Source: an uncultured Collinsella sp. (GTDB lineage Bacteria; Actinomycetota; Coriobacteriia; Coriobacteriales; Coriobacteriaceae). From it: DNA of 64,000 bases. Every line of letters begins with the position of its first letter. The stretch's first letter is position 1. Below are positions 1 through 9,100 of the stretch, in pieces. The stretch spans positions 1-64,000 of the forward strand of contig UQLA01000010.1 of the NCBI GenBank assembly GCA_900541745.1, in the 5' to 3' direction. The notes under the pieces were generated by a model. It ran no database searches, was not told the origin of the DNA, and saw only the letters and a list, made by a program, of their open reading frames with translations. Position numbers and translations under genes: made by a program.

Positions 1-20
1 GTTATCACATTACGTACACG

Positions 21-43
21 AAAAAGGGGGCCTTGACCCCCTT
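21..43 (-). terminator. intrinsic terminator downstream of tRNA-Leu
   Basis: Read on the minus strand, a 7-bp stem (AAGGGGG against CCCCCTT) with a 6-nt loop is followed by T residues. It sits 20 bp beyond the tRNA 3' end, so it most likely ends the tRNA transcript. Confidence 0.75.
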
Positions 44-62
44 GAACGCTCACTTGCATGTA

Positions 63-149
63 TGGTGCCCGAGGCGAGACTCGAACTCGCACGTTGTTGC
101 CAACGGTGGATTTTGAGTCCACTGCGTCTGCCAATTCCGCCACTCGGGC
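63..149 (-). tRNA. tRNA-Leu (anticodon CAA)
   Basis: The minus strand folds as a class II (long variable arm) tRNA. The acceptor stem is GCCCGAG/CTCGGGC, followed by discriminator A and an encoded CCA. The D-arm reads TGGCGGAATTGGCAGACGC, typical of bacterial tRNA-Leu. The anticodon loop is CTCAAAA, giving CAA, which reads UUG codons. The variable arm and the T-arm GTTCGAGTC are present. The length of 87 nt including CCA is normal for tRNA-Leu. It is preceded by the transglutaminase-like gene on the same strand and followed by a hairpin terminator. Confidence 0.97.
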
Positions 150-188
150 ACGTAATGCGTGAGTTAGTTTATCACAGCTTTCTGTTGA

Positions 189-1622
189 TTAGTCCGAAAA
201 TGGAACTTCGAGCATTTCGATAAGTTCAACCTTGCGCAACATCTCCCGCTGACGACATCCACGTCCGTTAACCGAGGCTTCGCCCATCTGGTTGTCATAG
301 GGATCCTCGCGTATGCCGTCGAAAGCAGGCACAAGCTCAGCCTGGAATCGATTGTTGGCCACCATACGCCACGGGTCGAGATTGCCAAAGTAGTGACGAC
401 GACGCCACTCCTCCCCCATCTTGCGTGCCGAGGAACCAAACGATACGTCGGCGTTAAGCCAACCGGTCTGGGGTGTGTAGAACTCGGCCCAGTCGTGCGG
501 TCCCACCGAATCGGGCGCAACATATAGGCCGCTCTGCCAACGAGCAGGCACACCCGCGATACGGCACATGGTGATAAACGTGAGCGCCATAACGCCGCAA
601 TCGCCTCGGAGCGAATGCGCACAGTCGTCGGCGATGGAGCCCAAAAGCAGATATGGTGGCTGATAGCGATAGTCGATATGTTGCGTCAGATAATCATAGA
701 TGGCGCGAGCGCGACCGAGCGGATCCTCGAGTCCGTCAATAACACGCTCCGTCAGCTGTCGCAGGTACGGCGTAAACGCAATGTGCGGACGGTCCTCGGA
801 GGTGTCCTCGGGCAGAGGCGCGTCCATACAGGGATGCGATGGGAGCGCGCCACCATAGATATCGCAATAGGCGGCATCGATGTGATAGCGATAGGTCACC
901 GAGAATGAATGTTCGGTCGAAGATGTCCAGGAGGCTGTACGAGCCGAAACGTTCTCAGAGGCAACGGTGCCCTCCGACGTCATATCGAGAACCTCGATAT
1001 GAGACTGTTGACGACAGGCGGCGGCAACGGGTATCCACGCGCGAACAGTCTCTCCCTCCAGAGCCCCGGGGACAGACACGGATGCCTTAAGCGTGATGAC
1101 GCGAGTCAACCCGTTTTGCGACTCCATCTCCCTGAGCATCTGGTTACGCAGCGCAATGCCGTCCGTAGAATCGGGACGCAGGCCCGGAACCTCCTTGGGA
1201 TACACGCGAAGCGAATCGAGGAAGTTATCGAGAACAAACAGCTCGCCATCGATAAAGCGCCAGTCAATACGCTTGCGATCAATCAGGTCGTCAAACTGCT
1301 CTTCGGTAAACTCTGGCCACTCCTCGCGAATCATCGCAATGGCCCGATCACGCGACACCGAAAAATGAAGCGGCGTCTCGAGTATGCGATACCGCTCGGC
1401 ACGAACACAAGCAGCCAGCGAAGGCTCAGGGTTCTGCTCCAAAAGGCGATCGCAGGCAGCAACAGCCTGCGTCAAATAGCCGGCATCCTTGAGACGAAGA
1501 ATCTCGGGCGGCAGTCCAATATCGAGATGACGAAAGTCATCACAGCAAACATCAACAGAGCAACCAACAGGACCCTCGTCAATAACCTTCCCATCCGAAG
1601 GCAGCACATCAATAACAGCCAT
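189..1622 (-). CDS. transglutaminase-like domain protein
   Basis: A 477-residue protein with a transglutaminase-like (papain fold) core in its C-terminal part. The likely catalytic triad is visible: Cys342 in the motif RGDCGVMAL, His376 in GPHDWAEF and Asp392 in LNADVSFG. The N-terminal 300 residues show no recognised domain. No signal peptide or membrane segment is seen, so a cytoplasmic protease or peptide-modifying enzyme is likely, but the substrate is unknown. I chose the ATG at 1622 because GGGAG lies 5 nt upstream; a GTG two codons earlier is the alternative. The gene stands alone, upstream of tRNA-Leu on the same strand. Confidence 0.85.
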   Translation of the reverse strand: MAVIDVLPSDGKVIDEGPVGCSVDVCCDDFRHLDIGLPPEILRLKDAGYLTQAVAACDRLLEQNPEPSLAACVRAERYRILETPLHFSVSRDRAIAMIREEWPEFTEEQFDDLIDRKRIDWRFIDGELFVLDNFLDSLRVYPKEVPGLRPDSTDGIALRNQMLREMESQNGLTRVITLKASVSVPGALEGETVRAWIPVAAACRQQSHIEVLDMTSEGTVASENVSARTASWTSSTEHSFSVTYRYHIDAAYCDIYGGALPSHPCMDAPLPEDTSEDRPHIAFTPYLRQLTERVIDGLEDPLGRARAIYDYLTQHIDYRYQPPYLLLGSIADDCAHSLRGDCGVMALTFITMCRIAGVPARWQSGLYVAPDSVGPHDWAEFYTPQTGWLNADVSFGSSARKMGEEWRRRHYFGNLDPWRMVANNRFQAELVPAFDGIREDPYDNQMGEASVNGRGCRQREMLRKVELIEMLEVPFSD

Positions 1623-1655
1623 AACCACTCCCGCGTCGAACGATAGACAACCCCC

Positions 1656-1661
1656 ATTGTA
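1656..1661 (-). promoter_or_regulatory. putative -10 element (TACAAT) for the transglutaminase-like gene
   Basis: TACAAT on the minus strand lies about 35 bp before the chosen ATG. No good -35 match is seen at 17 bp, so this is tentative. Confidence 0.3.
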
Positions 1662-1728
1662 CCGAGATAAAAAAGAAAGCCCCCAACAAAGGAGCCCTCA
1701 ACGCCGATAAACGGTACCTCTAAAAATG

Positions 1729-1915
1729 AATTCAGCCTCGTAACCCTGCGGCGTTAAACAAAGGAAGCCCCGTCCCCCGGAACTGTTTCCTTGGCGCGAC
1801 TTCTGGCGAAGCCAGCGACCATTTTAATTCAGCCCAGTAACCCTGTAGCGAGTTAACGAAGGAGGCCCCGTTCACCCGAAGCTTTTCCCATTGCGCGACT
1901 TCTGGCAAAGCCAGG
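1729..1915. repeat. two diverged direct copies of a ~85-bp intergenic repeat
   Basis: Copy A (about 1729-1813) and copy B (about 1826-1915) align along their length. Shared blocks include AATTCAGCC, GTAACCCTG, a GGAAGCCCCG/GGAGGCCCCG block, GCGCGACTTCTGGC and AAGCCA. The 352-bp gap from 1623 to 1974 holds these repeats and no gene I can support. Copy B continues into the long hairpin at 1861-1953. The function is unknown. Confidence 0.7.
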
Positions 1916-1953
1916 TGAGCGCAAGGGAAAAGCGTAGGGTGAACGGGGCCTCC
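1861..1953. repeat. long imperfect hairpin (about 32 bp stem) beside fba
   Basis: Positions 1861-1877 pair perfectly with 1937-1953 (17 bp). Positions 1881-1889 pair with 1925-1933 (9 bp) and 1891-1896 with 1919-1924 (6 bp). An inner CTGGC-AAA-GCCAG hairpin caps the structure. It lies 21 bp beyond the stop codon of fba, so it may stabilise the 3' end or terminate transcription, but there is no strong T tract. It overlaps the second repeat copy, so it may instead be a REP-like element. Confidence 0.7.
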
Positions 1954-1974
1954 GGCGGGAAGTTAAACCGCTAC

Positions 1975-2841
1975 TTACGCCTCGTTGACGGAGCCAAACT
2001 CCTCCATGAGCTCCTTGGTGCGGGCAACGATGTTGTCGCGACCAGGCTTGAGGAGCTTGCGGGGGTCGAAGCCCTTGCCCTGCTGATCCTTGCCAGCCTC
2101 GATGTACTCGCGGACGCCCTTGGCGAAGACGAGCTGCAGGTCGGTGTTGACGTTGATCTTGGAGATGCCCAGGGAGATGGCCTTCTTGATCTGATCCTCG
2201 GGGATGCCGGTGCCACCGTGCAGAACGAGGGGCAGGTCGCCGGTCTGGGCCTTGATCTCGCCCAGACGCTCGAAGGAAAGGCCAGCCCAGTCGGCGGGAT
2301 AGACGCCGTGGATGTTGCCGATGCCGCAGGCGAGGAAGTCGACGCCCAGGTCAGCAATCTGCTTGCACTCAGCAGGATCAGCGAGCTCGCCGCTGGAGGT
2401 CACGCCGTCCTCGGTGCCGCCGATGCCGCCGACCTCGGCCTCGATGGACATGCCCTTGGAGTGGGCAAGCTCAACGAGCTCCTTGGTGCGGTCGAGGTTA
2501 AGCTGGAAGGTCTCCTCGTGAGAGCCGTCATACATGATGGACGTGAAGCCGGCCTCGATGCACTTGAAGCAGTCCTCGTAAGAACCGTGATCGAGGTGAA
2601 GGGCGACGGGAACGGTAACGCCCGTGGCCTCGACGGCAGCCTTGACCATGTCGGCGCAGACCTTGAAACCGCCCATCCACTTAGCGGCACCAGCGGTGCA
2701 CTGAAGGATCAGCGGAGACTTGGCCTCCTCGGCGGCCTGGAGAATAGCCAGGGTCCACTCGAGGTTGTTGGTGTTGAAGGCACCGAGACCGTACTTGCCG
2801 GCCTCGGCCTTCTTGAGCATGTCTGCTGCGTTGACGAGCAT
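1975..2841 (-). CDS. fba: class II fructose-1,6-bisphosphate aldolase
   Basis: A 288-residue, metal-dependent aldolase of glycolysis and gluconeogenesis that cleaves fructose 1,6-bisphosphate to dihydroxyacetone phosphate and glyceraldehyde 3-phosphate in the cytoplasm. Family signatures are all present: LHLDHG at 81-86 (zinc ligand His85), YDGSH near 104, the glutamate region IEAEVGG, GIGNIHG with His178, LHGGTGI with His208 and INVNTDL. The ATG at 2841 is preceded by a perfect AGGAGG with 8 nt spacing; the frame stays open upstream, but that part is not conserved sequence. It is a single-gene unit ending before the long hairpin. Confidence 0.95.
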   Translation of the reverse strand: MLVNAADMLKKAEAGKYGLGAFNTNNLEWTLAILQAAEEAKSPLILQCTAGAAKWMGGFKVCADMVKAAVEATGVTVPVALHLDHGSYEDCFKCIEAGFTSIMYDGSHEETFQLNLDRTKELVELAHSKGMSIEAEVGGIGGTEDGVTSSGELADPAECKQIADLGVDFLACGIGNIHGVYPADWAGLSFERLGEIKAQTGDLPLVLHGGTGIPEDQIKKAISLGISKINVNTDLQLVFAKGVREYIEAGKDQQGKGFDPRKLLKPGRDNIVARTKELMEEFGSVNEA

Positions 2842-3035
2842 AAAAGAAACCTCCTGTAAGGTTGCTCCGATAACGCCTGTGATTTTACCACGGCGCACCC
2901 GAGCATAAACGTTCGTTTGTTCACGAATATCGTCCAAACAGACTTTTTTGACCGTTTGCCCTACGAAATTGACCCGTTGGGGAAAAATAGCTTGACGTTT
3001 GGACGCTTCTCGTGCTTCAGAAGCCGACTGTAAAG

Positions 3036-3719
3036 CTACACCTGCATGAAAGGGTTCTGCATGAGCTCGCGTGCCATGGTGGTCGAATCGCCATGGCCGG
3101 TTAGGCAAACGGTATCGGGCGGGAGAAGCCGGGCGAGCTTGGAGAGCGAGCGCAGAATCGCCGCCTCGTCTCCTCCAGAAAGATCGGTGCGGCCGTGCCC
3201 ACCCGGAAACAGGGTGTCGCCCACAAAGGCAATGTTCCCCTGCTCGGTGGCAGCAAACAAGACGATTCCGCCCGGCGTATGCCCTGGTGTCTCGATCACC
3301 TGCAGGCAGATATCGCCCACCTCGAGAGTATCGCCCTCGGCGAGCAGGCGCGTCGGCTCCCCAGGGTCGGGCGTCTCAATGCCCCACATAGCTCGCTGTT
3401 CCTCGATGTTCGCATGCGGCACCGCCACATCCTTAGCACACAGCTCATACTGACAACCCTCGCCAACGGTGGTTCGCACGCCGGCAACACCACCAACATG
3501 ATCGGCATGGCCGTGAGTGCATACGGCACCAAGCATGCGTACGCCGGGATGCTTGGCTCGAATATGCTCTACCAAGCGCTCGCCTTCCCATGCGGGGTCG
3601 ATAATCACGCACTCATTGTCCGAAATAGCAGCATAGCTATTGGTCTGAATGGGACCATTTACGAGCGTCTCGATCTCGACCGATCCCTTGGGAGTTACAT
3701 CCAAGGACACAGCACTCAT
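3036..3719 (-). CDS. MBL-fold metallo-hydrolase (glyoxalase II-like)
   Basis: A 227-residue metallo-beta-lactamase-fold hydrolase. The metal-binding motif HGHADH is at 69-74, with further ligands His147 (TPGHTPGG), Asp168 (VGDTLF) and His209 (LTGHGDS). This layout fits the small glyoxalase II/YcbL-like hydrolases that cleave thioesters, but the true substrate cannot be read from sequence. A purine-rich ribosome binding site (GGAGAGGG) precedes the ATG. It follows rel on the same strand after an 84-bp gap containing a hairpin, so it may be partly cotranscribed with it. Confidence 0.87.
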   Translation of the reverse strand: MSAVSLDVTPKGSVEIETLVNGPIQTNSYAAISDNECVIIDPAWEGERLVEHIRAKHPGVRMLGAVCTHGHADHVGGVAGVRTTVGEGCQYELCAKDVAVPHANIEEQRAMWGIETPDPGEPTRLLAEGDTLEVGDICLQVIETPGHTPGGIVLFAATEQGNIAFVGDTLFPGGHGRTDLSGGDEAAILRSLSKLARLLPPDTVCLTGHGDSTTMARELMQNPFMQV

Positions 3720-3740
3720 GTCCCTCTCCTCTCTATAGAA

Positions 3741-3766
3741 CTCGAGGCATCGAACGATGCCTCGAG
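3741..3766 (-). terminator. perfect 12-bp hairpin between rel and the MBL gene
   Basis: CTCGAGGCATCG and CGATGCCTCGAG form a 12-bp stem with a 2-nt loop. The following minus-strand bases (TTCTAT) are only weakly T-rich, so it may attenuate rather than stop read-through from rel. Confidence 0.5.
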
Positions 3767-3803
3767 TGTAGCGAATATCGATAATGTGGCACGTTCGTCG
3801 CGA

Positions 3804-6164
3804 CTATACGCGGCGCTTAAGCTGGGCTCCACCCTCGCCGGGCATCAGGCGGCGCGCGTCGTAGACCGAGTCAACGCTGCTGATAGAGGCCAGCAGCGGA
3901 TCCAGACCACTCGCGTCCGAGATCTCGACCATAAAGCGCAAGGTTGCAATACCCTCGCGGTTAGTCGACGTGGCGGCAGAAAGGATATTGCCGCCCGCAT
4001 CGCCAATGGCAATGGTGACATCCTTGAGCAGCCCCATGCGGTCCAGGCACTCGACCACGATCTCGACCTGGAAGAGGGTGTCGGCAGCGCCGTCCCACTC
4101 CACTTCGATCATGCGCTCGGGATGCTCCATAAGGCCCTTGACGTTGGGGCAGTTGGCGCGATGCACCGAAACGCCACGGCCGCGCGTGATGAAGCCGACG
4201 ATATCGTCGCCCGTCACCGGATTGCAGCAATGCGCCAGACGGACCAGCAGTCCGCTGTTGCTCTCGCCCTTGACGATAATGCCGTTGCTGGCGCTCTTGC
4301 CGCGCTTTTGCGGCTTGCGGTTGGAGCCGCGGGCAGGCTGCTTGACGACCTCGGCAATGGCTTCGGTCTTGGTGAGCTGCTCCTCGGGCTTGGGGTCCAA
4401 AATTTGCTCGACCTTGTTACCCACAGAGCGCGGGGCAACCTTGCCGGCGCCGACGGCGGCAAACAGGTCCTCGAGCTGCTTGTAGTTAAACTGCTCCGCC
4501 ACGGCGTTTAGCGCGCGAGTGGATCGCGGCGTAGAGATGCCGTACCCGCGCTTGCGCAGGTCCTTGGCCAGTATATCGCGGCCGGCAGCAGCGTCGTCGT
4601 CCTTGGTCGCGGCGGCAAAATAGCGGCGGATCTTTGACTTGGCCGAAGGTGTCTTGACGATCTTGAGCCAATCACGCGACGGCTTGGAACTCTTGTTGGT
4701 CAGGATTTCAACGCGGTCGCCCGTCTTGATCTCGTGCGTGAGCGGGGCCACCGCACCGTTGATCTTAGCGCCGACGCAGTGGTTGCCCACCTCGGTGTGA
4801 ACGGCGTAGGCAAAGTCGAGCGGCGTGGAGCCGGCACGAAGCGCCATGACCTCGCCCTTGGGTGTAAAAACGAAGATCTCCTGGTCGAACAGATCGACCT
4901 TCAGCGAGTGCAGGTATTCCTTGGCGTCGGTAATCTCATCAGACGCTGCCCAATCGAGCGAATGTTTGAGCCAGTTAATCTGGTCGTCCAGACGCTGGGC
5001 ATCATTGGTCTTAGACGCAGACGATCCGCCCGACTTCTTATAGAGCCAGTGGGCGGCAATGCCGTACTCGGCCTGCTCATGCATCTCATAGGTTCGAATC
5101 TGAATCTCGAGCGGACGGGCCGTAGGGCCGATAACCGTCGTATGGAGCGACTGGTAGTTATTGACCTTGGGCATGGCGATATAGTCTTTAAAACGACCGG
5201 GCATGGGGTGCCACAGCGTATGCACCGCGCCGAGCGTGGAGTAGCAATCGCGCACCGAATGCGTGATGACGCGCAGTGCCACCAGGTCGTAGATCTCGGA
5301 GAACTCCTTGCCCTTGCGCTTCATCTTTTGGTAGATGGACCAATAGTGCTTGGAGCGGCCATTGATCTGGAAGCCCTCCAGGCCAATGCGGTTGAGCTCG
5401 TCGGTGAGCGTCTTGATGGTCTCGGCCAGATAGCGCTCACGGACCTCACGAGACTCCGCCACCATGCGCGCGATGCGCTGGTAGGCGTCGGGCTCAAGGT
5501 AGAAGAAGGACAGGTCCTCGAGCTCCCATTTAATGGAGCTCATGCCCAGACGGTCGGCCAGGGGCGCATACACGTCCATGGTCTCGCGAGCCTTAAACAG
5601 GCGACGGTCCTCACGCAGGGCTGCAAGGGTGCGCATGTTGTGCAGACGGTCGGCAAGCTTAACGATAATGACGCGGATGTCCTTAGACATGGCGAGGAAC
5701 ATCTTGCGCAGCGTAAGCGCCTGCTTCTCGTCCATGCTGTCGACTTCGATGTTGGTGAGCTTGGTCACGCCATCGACGAGCTCGGCCACCGTATCGCCAA
5801 ACAGGCCGGAAACATCGGCAAGCGAGGTCTCGGTATCCTCGACGGTATCGTGCAGCAGCGCGGCGCACACCACATCGCAGTCCATCTTGAGATCGGCCAA
5901 GATGATGGCCACCTCGACGGGATGGTTGATGTACATCTCACCCGACCGCCGCTTTTGGTTGCAGTGCTTCTCGGCGGCAAAGCAGTAGGCCTGCTCCACC
6001 TTGGAGAAGTCGTCCTCATTCATATATTTGAGGCACAGGCGCTCCAGTTTGTCGTAGCTGTCCGCCATAATCTCGGGCGGCAGCTCATCGGCATGCTTAT
6101 AGTGCTCCATCTCCGAAAACGGCTGGAGGGTGGAATCATGGGCGGTACGGGCTGCGGCATCCAT
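3804..6164 (-). CDS. rel: bifunctional (p)ppGpp synthetase/hydrolase
   Basis: A 786-residue long RelA/SpoT homologue controlling the stringent response. The N-terminal HD hydrolase domain has its His-Asp pair at 105-106 (LLHDTVEDT). The synthetase domain spans roughly 240-375, with GRSKHYWSIYQKM at 269-281 and the MPGRFKDYIAMPK segment near 321-333. TGS covers about 430-490, a zinc-finger-like region follows (CCNP at 646, HRANCPN at 668), and the C-terminal ACT domain is about 710-780. Both catalytic domains look intact, so it should make and degrade (p)ppGpp. It starts 15 bp after the recJ-like gene and is probably cotranscribed with it. Confidence 0.96.
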   Translation of the reverse strand: MDAAARTAHDSTLQPFSEMEHYKHADELPPEIMADSYDKLERLCLKYMNEDDFSKVEQAYCFAAEKHCNQKRRSGEMYINHPVEVAIILADLKMDCDVVCAALLHDTVEDTETSLADVSGLFGDTVAELVDGVTKLTNIEVDSMDEKQALTLRKMFLAMSKDIRVIIVKLADRLHNMRTLAALREDRRLFKARETMDVYAPLADRLGMSSIKWELEDLSFFYLEPDAYQRIARMVAESREVRERYLAETIKTLTDELNRIGLEGFQINGRSKHYWSIYQKMKRKGKEFSEIYDLVALRVITHSVRDCYSTLGAVHTLWHPMPGRFKDYIAMPKVNNYQSLHTTVIGPTARPLEIQIRTYEMHEQAEYGIAAHWLYKKSGGSSASKTNDAQRLDDQINWLKHSLDWAASDEITDAKEYLHSLKVDLFDQEIFVFTPKGEVMALRAGSTPLDFAYAVHTEVGNHCVGAKINGAVAPLTHEIKTGDRVEILTNKSSKPSRDWLKIVKTPSAKSKIRRYFAAATKDDDAAAGRDILAKDLRKRGYGISTPRSTRALNAVAEQFNYKQLEDLFAAVGAGKVAPRSVGNKVEQILDPKPEEQLTKTEAIAEVVKQPARGSNRKPQKRGKSASNGIIVKGESNSGLLVRLAHCCNPVTGDDIVGFITRGRGVSVHRANCPNVKGLMEHPERMIEVEWDGAADTLFQVEIVVECLDRMGLLKDVTIAIGDAGGNILSAATSTNREGIATLRFMVEISDASGLDPLLASISSVDSVYDARRLMPGEGGAQLKRRV

Positions 6165-6179
6165 CGAGGTCCCCTTCCC

Positions 6180-9100
6180 CTAGGCCCGCGGTACGATCGG
6201 GCGGTTAACTTTGGCTAGCATATCAGAAGCGCACGAATCGAGCGCCCAGCTCCGGAAAGCCGAGAACTCCATGCGCGAGCGCAGACCCTCCAAATAACGG
6301 ATTGACCTGCTCAATTGCACACGGCCAGGGTTTTCGGCCATTGAGATGCGACGCGTATCGTCAAATCCCGAAACGCGGCAGAAACCTAGCTCTTCGAAGA
6401 TTCCCAGACCGCTTGCCACCGAGCGCTCGTCAACCGGCGTGCGCGCGTCGATGGCAAGGCACATCTGCGCGATGTCGATATCGCTCGCGCTAAACGAGTC
6501 GTCTCCGGTCTTGCCGCGGTTGGAGCGCCACATAGTCTGCAGTGCGCGATAGAGCGTGACGAGCTCGTCGCGCTCGGGCGCGTAGCAGTCGAGCAGGCGC
6601 TCGTTAATGCGAGCGTCACGCGACGAATAGAGCAAGTGAATCACGGCGGGCTGTCCATCGCGACCGGCGCGTCCGCTCATCTGGTTGAACTCAATGCTGC
6701 CAAACGGCATGTGGTAGAGCACGACATGGCGAATATCGGGCAGGTTCACGCCCTCACCAAAGGCAGAGGTCGAAACGATGCAGCTGAGGCTTCCGTCACG
6801 AAACGCTTCCTCGACACGGCGACGATCGGAGCGCGCAAGCCCCGCGTTATAGAACGCGATGCGGGTCGCGCAATCGGGTACCCGCTTGCGCAGCGTCTTG
6901 GCAAGCGCCACGGACTGGTCGCGCGAGTTGACGTAGATGACGGTCTTCTCCCCCGTCGCCACAATCGACACCAAACGGTTCTCACGACTTGCAAGATCGC
7001 GGTCGTCCTCGAGCTGCAGGTTCTCGCGCACCGTCTCGTCGACCACCGTACGGGTAATCGGTAGCACGCGGGCGAGCTCGGCCACAACCGGAGCCGTTGC
7101 GGTGGCAGTCGCGGCCAGAACGACCGGGTCGCCCAGGGCCTTGAGGATATCGGGCATGTCGAGATAGGCGCTGCGGTCGCCGCCCTTGGCAAGACCGGCA
7201 TGATGCGCCTCATCGATAACGACAAAACCGATGCGCCCCGAACGCGCAAAGCGGTCGCGGTGAATGGACAGGAACTCGGGCGTCGTGAGCACGATGCCGG
7301 TGCGGCCCGAAGCCAAGCCGGCAAACACGTCATCGCGCGCCGCCTCCACGGTCTCGCCGGTCAGCACGCCCACGCCAATGCCGAGCGCGGCCATCGTCGA
7401 CGAGAGGTGATAGGCCTGGTCGGCAACGAGCGCGCGCAGCGGATAGACAAAGATGCTCGCACGCCCGCGAAGGACCGCCTCGCGCGCGGCATGCACATGG
7501 AAGATAAGCGACTTGCCGCGCCCCGTTCCCATAACGGCCAAGACGCTCTGGTGATCGGCCAGGGCATCGAGCGCCTCGACCTGCGCGCGGTGCGGCTGGT
7601 TCGAGCCGATAAAGCTATGGATAAGCGAGCGCGTGAGCTCGGTATAGGAAAGCTGGGCGAGCGTTTGGCGCTTGCGGGACTCCAGACGAAGACCGGCGTC
7701 CGCAGGCTCCACGCCGCGGCGAAGCTCACATGCCGGGTCGTCAACGCTGGGCACCGTGGTATCGCGGACCAAGACATCCTTGATCATGAGCTTGGGCTTT
7801 ACGCGACCCTGCCAATGCTCGGCCACGGCCTCGAACACCAAATCGACGGCGCTGTCGCAATTGATAAGCCTGTCGATCTGCGGCACGCGGAACATAATGG
7901 CCGGCACGCTCGCGGCGCCATCGGTCGCCACGAAGCGCATGTGCTCGCCGGTTTTGCCCACCACGGCTCGGTCGCACATTGTCACGCCCTCGGCCGCTAA
8001 CAGCGGCACCTTGTTGCCCTGGCCAAACGGCTCAAGACGGGAGATCTGCTCGATGGTCTCAATATTCAGCTCGGAGAGGTCGACGGTGGCGGCGACCTCG
8101 TCGGTGTCCTCAAAGTCCTCGGCGGGAAGCTCGGACAGCACGGCGGAAAGGCGACGGCGGAACTCGTCGAGCTTGGACGCCTCGATGGTCACGCCCACCG
8201 CACCCGCATGCCCGCCGCGACGAATCAGCAGATCCGAGCAGCGCTCGACAGCGTCGAACAGGTTGACCTTGCCCACCGAGCGACCCGAACCGCGAGCGAT
8301 ACCGTCTTCGATCGATAACAGCAGCGCCGGCACGTGATAACGGTTGGTCAGGCGGCTCGCCACGATACCCTTGACGCCCTCGTGCCAGCCCTCGCCACCC
8401 ACGACGATTGCGCGACCGCCATCATAGGTCTCCTCGACCTTTGCCATGGCATCGCGTGTGAGCTCCGCCTCGATCTCGCGACGCTGGCGGTTGATCTCCT
8501 CGAGCTCGGCGGCAAGCGCGCTCGCTTCGATGGGGTCGCGAGCAAGCAGCAGGTCGAGTGCCAGCTTGGGATCAGCCATGCGGCCGGCGGCATTCAAGCG
8601 GGGGATGAGCGAAAATGACAGGCCATCGGCCGTAATGGTGGAAAGGTCGGCCTTGGCGAGCGCGGCCAGCGCGATATAGCCGGGGCGGGCGGTCACGCGC
8701 ATCTGCTGGATGCCCTCGGCGACCAGCGCGCGGTTCTCGGGCGTGAGCGGCATCATGTCGGACACGGTACCAAGCGCCGCAACCTCGATCAGCGAACGCC
8801 AATACGACGGCTTGCCCAGACGCTCGCCCAGGACCTGCACCAGCTTGAGCGCCACGCCGGCACCGGCAAGCTCGCGCGAGGGACCCTCGTCCTCGAGCTT
8901 GGGGTCGGTCAGGGGCACGCCCCGCGGCACCTGGTCGGACGGCTCGTGATGGTCCGTGACCACCAAATCGATCCCCAGGCTCTCCAGATAGGAGACCTCT
9001 TCCTTGGCGGCAATGCCGTTATCGACGGTCACGATCAGGTTGGGTTGGGCGAGCTCGTTGACGCGGTCGAGCGCCGCGCGCGAAAGACCGTAGCCCTCAT

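Noticed and set aside
2900..2935. LexA-type box before fba
   Set aside because: GAAC and GTTC halves are not in inverted order with 4-bp spacing; only a short AAACGTTCGTTT palindrome remains.
4734..6218. 494-codon open frame antisense to rel
   Set aside because: Shadow of rel; composition is low-complexity and no homology is recognisable.
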